From Brachybacterium ginsengisoli (lineage in GTDB: Bacteria > Actinomycetota > Actinomycetes > Actinomycetales > Dermabacteraceae): a stretch of 64,000 nt of DNA. The stretch lies in contig NZ_CP023564.1 in NCBI RefSeq assembly GCF_002407065.1, forward strand, positions 2,356,001-2,420,000. Direction: 5' to 3'. Below, piece by piece: positions 58,125-64,000 of this stretch. Below the pieces are notes generated by a model. That model was not told the DNA's origin. It searched no databases and worked only from the letters and a program-made list of their open reading frames with translations. Made by a program: the position numbers and the translations under genes. Every line of letters begins with the position of its first letter. The first letter of the stretch is position 1.

Positions 58125-58970
58125 GTGACCGCTCCCGCGCTGTCCATCCCCACCACGCCCCTCGCCGACGGCACCGCCTTCCCGCTGCTCGGCCTGGGCA
58201 CCGGAAACCCCAAGGGCTCCGAGGGAGCCGAGGTGGTCGCCGCCGCGCTGCGCGAGGGCTACCGCCTCGTCGACACCGCCGCCCAGTACGGCAACGAGGC
58301 CGCGGTGGGCGAGGGCGTGCGCCGCTCCGGCATCGACCCCGCCGAGATCCTCGTGACCACCAAGATCGCCGGCGGCGACCAGGGCCGGGACGCGGCCCGT
58401 CTGGGCTTCTCCGAGTCGCTGCGGCGCCTGGGGCTGCCCTCGGTGGCACTGCTGCTGATCCATTGGCCCAACCCCTCCCGCGGGCTCGCCCTGGACACCT
58501 GGCGGACCCTCGTGGACCTCAAGGAGGAGGGCCTCGCCCAGCACATCGGCGTCTCGAACTTCCGGCCCGAGCAGCTCCAGGAGCTGTTCGACGCCACCGG
58601 CGTGTGGCCCGAGGTCAACCAGATCCAGTTCTCCCCGGCGCTGCCCCGCCAGACCTCCCTCGCCTTCCACCGCGAGCACGGGATCGTCACCGAGGCCTGG
58701 GGGCCGCTCGGCGGTCGCGAGGGCGTCGGCGAGCAGTTCGCGCTGCGCCGCGTCGCCGAGAAGCACGGGGCCACCACCTCCCAGGTCACCCTGCGCTGGA
58801 TCCGCGACCAGGAGGTCGTGGCGATCCCCCGCTCCTCGAACCCGGAGCGGCGCCGCCAGAACGCGGAGCTGGACCAGCTGGTCCTCGACGACCAGGACCG
58901 CGCCCTGCTGGCCTCCCTGGACCTCGGGGAGGACGCCGCCTGGGACTCCCGCGAGCACGAGGAGTGGTGA
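58125..58970 (+). CDS. aldo/keto reductase
   Basis: 281 aa NADPH-dependent reductase. Catalytic tetrad visible: Asp and Tyr in LVDTAAQYGNE, Lys in VTTKIAG, His in LLIHWPNPS; the C-terminal IPRSSNPERRRQN binds the cofactor phosphate (DkgA-like group, IPKSxxxxR pattern). GTG 58125 follows AGGAGGA by 4 nt. Its stop overlaps the sirtuin start. Confidence 0.93.
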   Translation: MTAPALSIPTTPLADGTAFPLLGLGTGNPKGSEGAEVVAAALREGYRLVDTAAQYGNEAAVGEGVRRSGIDPAEILVTTKIAGGDQGRDAARLGFSESLRRLGLPSVALLLIHWPNPSRGLALDTWRTLVDLKEEGLAQHIGVSNFRPEQLQELFDATGVWPEVNQIQFSPALPRQTSLAFHREHGIVTEAWGPLGGREGVGEQFALRRVAEKHGATTSQVTLRWIRDQEVVAIPRSSNPERRRQNAELDQLVLDDQDRALLASLDLGEDAAWDSREHEEW

Positions 58971-59746
58971 GAGCGGGCGACCGCTTCGTCCCGGGGCCGG
59001 CGCATCGGGAGATCGTCTTCCTCACCGGCTCCGGGATCAGCGCCCGCACCGGTCTGGGGACCTTCCGGGGCCCCGACGGCCTGTGGGCCCTCGAGCCCGA
59101 GACCGAGGCGGCGATGCAGGCCTCGTGCCTGCCGGACTCGCTCCCGCAGCTGTGGCAGGTCTGGGGCAGGATGGCGCGGATCGCCCGTGATCACGGCCCG
59201 ACGCCGGGACATCGGGCGATCGCCCGTCTGGGCGCCCCGGTGATCACCCAGAACATCGACGGCCTGCATCAGGCCGCGGGCAGCGCGGTGGTCTCCGAGC
59301 TTCACGGCAGCGCGCTGCGCGCCGCATGCCTGGGAGATGACTGCCGATGGACGCTCGCCGTGGAGCCGGGCGAGGGTCCGCGCGCCGAGGACCACGGCGT
59401 GCCCGGTCGCTGCCCGCGGTGCGGTGCGCCGACCCGCCCCGACGTGGTGCTCTTCGACGAGCAGCTCCCGTCGGCCGATCTGGGGCTCGCGATGGAGCTG
59501 GCCCAGCGGGCGGACCTGTTCGTCGTGGTGGGGACCAGCGGGGTGGTGTTCCCCGCCGCCCAGCTGGCGCCGATGGCGGCCTCCCACGGTGCGACGACGG
59601 TGCTGATCGACATCGCCCCGCCGGTCGGATCGCGCACGCTCTTCGACCATGTCCTCGCGGTGGACGCCCACGAGGTGCTGCCGGACTGGGAGCGCCGCAT
59701 CCATCAGGTGGGCGGGACCTCGTTCCTGGATCCCTTCCCGGGCTGA
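58967..59746 (+). CDS. NAD-dependent protein deacylase (Sir2 family)
   Basis: 259 aa. GSGISARTGLGTFRG and DGLW (NAD site), TQNIDGLHQAAGS and ELHGS (catalytic His), with zinc cysteines in ACLGDDC and GRCPRCG. GTG 58967 overlaps the reductase stop (GTGA). Sirtuins deacetylate acetyl-CoA synthetase in many bacteria; Acs here keeps its target Lys, so it is a plausible client (inference). Confidence 0.92.
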   Translation: MRAGDRFVPGPAHREIVFLTGSGISARTGLGTFRGPDGLWALEPETEAAMQASCLPDSLPQLWQVWGRMARIARDHGPTPGHRAIARLGAPVITQNIDGLHQAAGSAVVSELHGSALRAACLGDDCRWTLAVEPGEGPRAEDHGVPGRCPRCGAPTRPDVVLFDEQLPSADLGLAMELAQRADLFVVVGTSGVVFPAAQLAPMAASHGATTVLIDIAPPVGSRTLFDHVLAVDAHEVLPDWERRIHQVGGTSFLDPFPG

Positions 59747-59794
59747 TCCATCCCGAGGTTCCGCGCCGGACCGCATCGGGGACCCGATCGGCGC

Positions 59795-60382
59795 TCAGAT
59801 CCAGATCGCGGGATCCATCTGCTCCTCGGGGTGGGCGCCTCCCCGACGCACCGTGGCGGGGATCCCCACGGCGGTGGCGTGCGCCGGGACGTCCTTGACC
59901 ACCACGGCGTTGGCGCCGATCTGCGCGCCCTCACCGATCACCACCGGCCCCAGCACTCGAGCGCCGGCGCCGATGGTCACCCCGTCCTCGACGGTGGGGT
60001 GGCGCTTGATGCGCTCCATCGACCGGCCGCCGAGGGTGACGCCGTGGTAGAGCATCACGTCGTCGCCCACCTCGGCGGTCTCCCCCACCACCACCCCCAT
60101 GCCGTGGTCGATGAAGAAGCGGCGGCCGATGCTCGCCCCGGGATGGATCTCCACGCCCGTGATCGAACGGACGCCCTGCGCGAGGACCCGCGCAGGCAGG
60201 CGCGCCCCGCGCTTCCACAGGCGGTGGGCGATCCGATGGCTCCAGATCGCATGCAGGCCGGGCGAGGTGAGCAGGACGGAAAAGTCGTCGGTCGCGGCCG
60301 GGTCACGACGACGCGCCGCCGCGAGGTCCTCGCGGACCGTCGCGACGGCGCCCATCACCCGATCCATCGGGCTCGTGGTCAT
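59795..60382 (-). CDS. cysE: serine O-acetyltransferase
   Basis: 195 aa. Left-handed beta-helix hexapeptide repeats ([20 protein letters not shown] onward) and the catalytic His/Asp in [12 protein letters not shown]. Makes O-acetylserine for cysteine. 11 nt behind cysK, same operon. Confidence 0.95.
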   Translation of the reverse strand: MTTSPMDRVMGAVATVREDLAAARRRDPAATDDFSVLLTSPGLHAIWSHRIAHRLWKRGARLPARVLAQGVRSITGVEIHPGASIGRRFFIDHGMGVVVGETAEVGDDVMLYHGVTLGGRSMERIKRHPTVEDGVTIGAGARVLGPVVIGEGAQIGANAVVVKDVPAHATAVGIPATVRRGGAHPEEQMDPAIWI

Positions 60383-60393
60383 CTGGCCGCGGC

Positions 60394-61323
60394 TCAGTCC
60401 GCGAGCTCGGCGTACAGCGGGGTGGAGAGGTAGCGCTCCCCGAAGGAGGGGACCACGACGACGATCGTCTTGCCGGCGAACTCCTCGCGGGAGCCGATGC
60501 GCACGGCGGCCTCGATGGCGGCGCCGGAGGAGATGCCCACCAGAAGACCCTCGGTGCGGGCCACGGAGCGGGCGCGCTCCATGGCGGTCTCGGCGTCGAT
60601 GTCGACGACCTCGTCGTAGATCTCGCGGTCCAGGATGCTGGGGACGAAGTTCGCGCCGAGGCCCTGGATCTTGTGGGGGCCGGGCTGGCCGCCGTTGAGG
60701 ATCGCGGACTCCTCGGGCTCGACGGCGATGATCTTCACCTCGGGCTTGCGCTCCTTGAGCACCTGGCCCACGCCGCTGATGGTGCCGCCGGTGCCGATGC
60801 CGGCGACCAGGACATCGACGGTGCCGTCGGTGTCGTTCCAGATCTCCTCGGCGGTGGTGCGGCGGTGGACCTCGACGTTGGCCGGGTTGTCGAACTGGCG
60901 CACCTGGACCGCGCCGGTCTCGGCGGCGATCTCCTGGGCCTTCTCGACGGCGCCCTTCATGCCCTTGGGGGCCTCGGTGAGGATGAGCTCCGCGCCGTAG
61001 GCGCGCAGCAGCATCCGCCGCTCCTTCGACATCGACTCGGGCATCGTGAGGATGACCTTGTAGCCGCGGGAGCTGCCGATCATCGCGAGCGCGATGCCGG
61101 TGTTGCCGCTGGTCGCCTCGACGATGGTGCCGCCGGGCTGGAGCTCGCCGGACTTCTCGGCGGCGTCGATCATGGCCACGCCGATGCGGTCCTTGACGGA
61201 GCTGGCGGGGTTGTAGAACTCGAGCTTGGCGACGATGGTCGCCTTGACGTCCTCGCCCAGGCGGTTGAGCTTCACCAGCGGGGTGCGACCGACCAGCTCG
61301 GACACGTTCTCGTAGATGGGCAT
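60394..61323 (-). CDS. cysK: cysteine synthase A (O-acetylserine sulfhydrylase)
   Basis: 309 aa PLP enzyme. Lys in [11 protein letters not shown], the [12 protein letters not shown] loop, [10 protein letters not shown] phosphate cup, GISSGAA. ATG 61323 after AGGAGAAG; family homology starts at once ([15 protein letters not shown]). Heads a cysK-cysE operon; divergent from the secreted protein gene. Confidence 0.96.
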   Translation of the reverse strand: MPIYENVSELVGRTPLVKLNRLGEDVKATIVAKLEFYNPASSVKDRIGVAMIDAAEKSGELQPGGTIVEATSGNTGIALAMIGSSRGYKVILTMPESMSKERRMLLRAYGAELILTEAPKGMKGAVEKAQEIAAETGAVQVRQFDNPANVEVHRRTTAEEIWNDTDGTVDVLVAGIGTGGTISGVGQVLKERKPEVKIIAVEPEESAILNGGQPGPHKIQGLGANFVPSILDREIYDEVVDIDAETAMERARSVARTEGLLVGISSGAAIEAAVRIGSREEFAGKTIVVVVPSFGERYLSTPLYAELAD

Positions 61324-61508
61324 GCTTCTCCTCGACATCGGGGGCGCCCGCTCGGAGCGCGACTCTAAGGTCTTCTTGGCCCGATCATAACCGGGCACGG
61401 CACGGCGGGGTCCAGGTTCCCGGAGCGTGGAGCTGGATTGCTCTCCTCCTCCTCTCCTCCGGGGCGGTCACCGACCTTGGTCGGAGCCCCTTCGCCGTGC
61501 CCATTCCC

Positions 61509-61514
61509 TAGTCT
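61509..61514 (+). promoter_or_regulatory. -10 box of the DUF5129/TPM-like gene (leaderless)
   Basis: TAGTCT, then 7 nt, then ATG 61522; no Shine-Dalgarno. Confidence 0.5.
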
Positions 61515-61521
61515 CCAGGAC

Positions 61522-63066
61522 ATGGCCCCGCAACTCCAGACCGCTCCCCCGCCCGATGCCCGCTCGGTCCGCGCCGTCGCCGCCACGTCGCTGACGGCGG
61601 CGCTGCTGCTGCTCCTCGCCGCGCTGAGCCCGTTCGGCGCCGCAGCGCTCGCGGTGCCGCCCGGCGCCGTGACCGTGCACGACACGACGGGGACGGTGGA
61701 CAGCACCGGCCTCTCCGAGGATCTGGCCCAGGTGGACTTCCGTCGCGAGGTCGATCTGGTGGTCCTGGTCGTGGACGTCACCGATCATGGGCACTCGTCC
61801 GCCGAGGACACCGCCCTGAACGACACGGTCCGGGACGTCGCCCAGGAGGACCTGACGGAGCTGCTCTCGGCGGATGGCGACCACTTCGCCGACGGCACGG
61901 TGATCATCGCGCTGGATCCCGACAACCGGTTCCTGGGCACCTATGCCGGAGAGGATGTGAAGCTCTCCGACGACGGCTTCTCCGCCGTGCAGGACGCCAT
62001 GCGCGGGGACGCCCGGGACGCCGACTGGGAGGCGACGCTCGAGGCCGGGGCGGAGAAGTACGCCGCTCTGCTGGACCGCCCCTGGTGGCAGCATCCCGTC
62101 TCTCTGGTCGCCGCCGCCGTCGCAGCGTGCGCCGCAGCGGCCACGGGGATCGGGATCCTGGGACTGCGCCGGGGAGCTCGACGCCGGGTCGATGAGGCCC
62201 TGCCGCGATACGGCGAGGTGCTCTCCCGCCGCGAGATCACCGACTCCGCCGCCCGCACGCTGCCCGCCACCTCGCCCTATGCACAGGCGGTGCTGCGACA
62301 GCATGAGACCTACACCGAGCAGATCAGCACGGCCGAGCGCCTGCACGCCGATCTTCCCGTCGAGCAGGACCGCACCTGGGGCTGGGGATTCAGCTCCGAG
62401 CAGCGCCGGATCGCCCACGAGTTCTCGAGCACCGTGGAGAGCCTGGACGAGGCGGAGGGCGAGATCATCGCCGCCGCGGATCTCCTGCACCGGATCGGGC
62501 AGTGGCGTGCGGCCTGGGACCGGGAGCTGGAGCCGCTGCGCGACTCCCTCACGCAGCTGGACGAGCTGACCGCGGATCCCGGCGCGGACGGGGCCTCTCC
62601 CGAGGAGGAGGCCGCGCTCGCCGAGCTGAGGGCTCTGGGCGAGGACGCGTCCGCGGAGATGGATTCCCTGACCGCGCGCCTCGAGGCCGACGAGATCGAT
62701 CCGGACTCCGCGCTCGAGGCCCTGGACACCCTCACCCGTGAGCTCTCGGCGGCCGTCGCGCGGCTGCAGGGCCACCGGATCAACCACCTCGCCGAGGACG
62801 AGGAGGAGGCGGAGGTCCTGCGCGAGGCCGCCGAGGAGGTGGAGGACTCCGACTACCGCACGCTGCGCGGGCGTCGGCATGTCCTGGAATCCCCGGCCGG
62901 CCAGGACCAGTTCTGGAACCTCAGCCCGGTGCTGTGGTACGCGAGCTGGCGGCACGAGTCCACCGGCGCACTGGACATCTACCGCAACCCGCCCAGCTCG
63001 AGCGGCTCCACCAGCGGTTATTCGGGCGGCGGGTTCTCCGGCGCCGGCAGCTCGAGCCGCTTCTGA
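61522..63066 (+). CDS. membrane protein, DUF5129/TPM-like
   Basis: 514 aa. An N-terminal signal or anchor helix (about 20-45), an extracytoplasmic alpha/beta domain (about 50-185; VDLVVLVVDVTDHGH, DGTVIIALDPDNRFLGTYAG) that resembles TPM-type domains, a second membrane helix near 195-217, then a long acidic, mostly helical or coiled region (230-440) and a Ser/Gly-rich C-terminus ending GSSSRF. The last feature is common in TPM proteins (SGGGFSGGGSSGSF). Function unknown. Likely leaderless. Confidence 0.7.
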   Translation: MAPQLQTAPPPDARSVRAVAATSLTAALLLLLAALSPFGAAALAVPPGAVTVHDTTGTVDSTGLSEDLAQVDFRREVDLVVLVVDVTDHGHSSAEDTALNDTVRDVAQEDLTELLSADGDHFADGTVIIALDPDNRFLGTYAGEDVKLSDDGFSAVQDAMRGDARDADWEATLEAGAEKYAALLDRPWWQHPVSLVAAAVAACAAAATGIGILGLRRGARRRVDEALPRYGEVLSRREITDSAARTLPATSPYAQAVLRQHETYTEQISTAERLHADLPVEQDRTWGWGFSSEQRRIAHEFSSTVESLDEAEGEIIAAADLLHRIGQWRAAWDRELEPLRDSLTQLDELTADPGADGASPEEEAALAELRALGEDASAEMDSLTARLEADEIDPDSALEALDTLTRELSAAVARLQGHRINHLAEDEEEAEVLREAAEEVEDSDYRTLRGRRHVLESPAGQDQFWNLSPVLWYASWRHESTGALDIYRNPPSSSGSTSGYSGGGFSGAGSSSRF

Positions 63067-63085
63067 GGCCCGACTCCACGAAGGG

Positions 63086-64000
63086 TCAGTACACCATCCC
63101 CATGAACTCGCGGACCTTCGCGAGGGTGGCATCGGCCTCGGCGTTCGCCTTCTCGTTGCCCGCACGGAGCACGTCGAAGAGGTAGCCGGGATCCTTCTCG
63201 AGCTCGGCACGGCGGGCGCGGATCGGCGCGAGATGCTCGTTGAGCACCTCGGCGGTGTAGAGCTTCAGGGTGCCGGCGCCGCGGCCCCCGATCTCCTCGG
63301 CGATCTCCTCCGGAGTCCGCCCGCTCGCCTGGGACGCGATGGTCAGAAGGTTCGCGACCTCGGGTCGACCCTCGGGATCGTAGGTGATCTCCCGATCGGG
63401 GTCCGTCTTCGCCTTCTTGAGCTTCTTGAGCGTCTCGTCGGGGTCCATCCGCAGCATCACGGTGTTGCCGCGGGACTTGCTCATCTTGTGCTCGCCGTCC
63501 AGGCCCAGGATCGTCGGGGACTCGGAGAGCAGCGCATCGGGCTCGGGGAAGAAGGCCTCTCCCCCGGCGTAGCGCTCGTTGAAGCGGCGCGCGATGACGC
63601 GGGTCTGCTCGATGTGCGGCAGCTGGTCGCGGCCCACCGGCACCAGGTTGCCGTGGCAGAACAGGATGTCCGCGGCCTGATGGACCGGATAGGTCAGCAG
63701 CAGCCCGCCCATCGCGGACTTCCCGGCGGCGGCGAGCTCGTTCTTCACCGTGGGGTTCCGCTCGAGCTCGGGCTGGGTCACGAGCGAGAGGAACGGGAGC
63801 ATCAGCTGGTTCAGCGCCGGCACCGCGGAGTGGGTGAAGATCGTCGAGCGCTCCGGATCGATGCCGACGGCCAGGTAGTCCGTCAGCAGCTCGCGGACGG
63901 AGCCCTTGATGTCCCCGATCACCTCACGATCGGTGATGACCTGGTAGTCCGCGACGATCACCCACGTCTCCACCCCGGAGTCCTGGAGCCGGACGCGGTT
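63086..64000 (-). CDS. trpS: tryptophan--tRNA ligase (5' end cut by window edge)
   Basis: Class I synthetase for tRNA-Trp. Visible part is 304 residues: NRVRLQDSGVETW, VIVADYQVITDR, PVGRDQLPHIEQTRVIARRFN, and KMSKS in DGEHKMSKSRGN. The HIGH motif and first residues lie beyond base 64000. Convergent with the DUF5129-like gene, 19-bp gap. Confidence 0.95.
   Translation of the reverse strand, partial: NRVRLQDSGVETWVIVADYQVITDREVIGDIKGSVRELLTDYLAVGIDPERSTIFTHSAVPALNQLMLPFLSLVTQPELERNPTVKNELAAAGKSAMGGLLLTYPVHQAADILFCHGNLVPVGRDQLPHIEQTRVIARRFNERYAGGEAFFPEPDALLSESPTILGLDGEHKMSKSRGNTVMLRMDPDETLKKLKKAKTDPDREITYDPEGRPEVANLLTIASQASGRTPEEIAEEIGGRGAGTLKLYTAEVLNEHLAPIRARRAELEKDPGYLFDVLRAGNEKANAEADATLAKVREFMGMVY

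Overview
The window is a compact, gene-dense piece of chromosome from a very GC-rich actinobacterium. The evidence is the strong G/C bias at third codon positions, frequent GTG starts and many 4-nt ATGA/GTGA gene overlaps. Other actinobacterial marks are a stand-alone MsiK-type sugar-ABC ATPase, an HspR/HAIR heat-shock operator before clpB, DUF4032, DUF4097 and WXG-type proteins, and the ppa / dacB / tilS neighbourhood. It fits a member of the Micrococcales such as Brachybacterium (Dermabacteraceae); that placement is inference from reading, not a database result. About 57 genes are called, plus two short leader or linker ORFs and one linker described with its neighbours. tilS runs off the left edge and trpS off the right edge. 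I see no rRNA, tRNA, insertion sequence, prophage, integrase or CRISPR array.

Left part (0-16 kb): tilS-dacB and divergent ppa; an EcsC-like protein and peptide deformylase; the msiK-type ATPase, a DUF4032 kinase-like protein and a YczE membrane protein; cysS-rlmB; a holin-X-like membrane protein and an orphan LacI regulator; and a translationally coupled histidine kinase / response regulator / DUF4097 operon.

Middle (16-36 kb): acetyl-CoA synthetase; a 57-aa ribbon-helix-helix protein overlapping a VOC-fold protein; an old-yellow-enzyme / SDR / degenerate AMP-ligase operon; serine dehydratase, a DEAD-box helicase, panD and an AEC carrier; then a carbohydrate ABC transporter with two permeases and two tandem paralogous Tat-lipoprotein binding proteins but no ATPase. 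The distant MsiK protein at 5 kb probably energises it. leuS follows, behind what reads as a complete leucine attenuator: a leaderless 21-aa peptide with three consecutive Leu codons, competing stems and a U-tract terminator.

Right part (36-64 kb): a WXG-motif protein; clpB with its HAIR operator; a PrsW protease; a four-gene operon (GNAT / low-molecular-weight phosphatase / amidase / S4 protein) joined by three 4-nt overlaps; DUF952 and a TsaC-type enzyme; an MFS carrier; deoD; a class-I amidotransferase; an MgtA-like mannosyltransferase; a core-MetE-like methyltransferase beside gcvT-gcvH-gcvP; arginine deiminase preceded by a mini-ORF; an aldo-keto reductase / sirtuin pair; cysK-cysE; a DUF5129/TPM-like secreted protein; and trpS.

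Two expression themes recur. Many start codons lie 5-7 nt after a TANNNT -10 box, so those mRNAs are probably leaderless. Three genes that lack a Shine-Dalgarno sequence (SDR, AEC carrier, arcA) are entered from mini-ORFs of 8-11 codons whose stop codon overlaps the gene's start codon.
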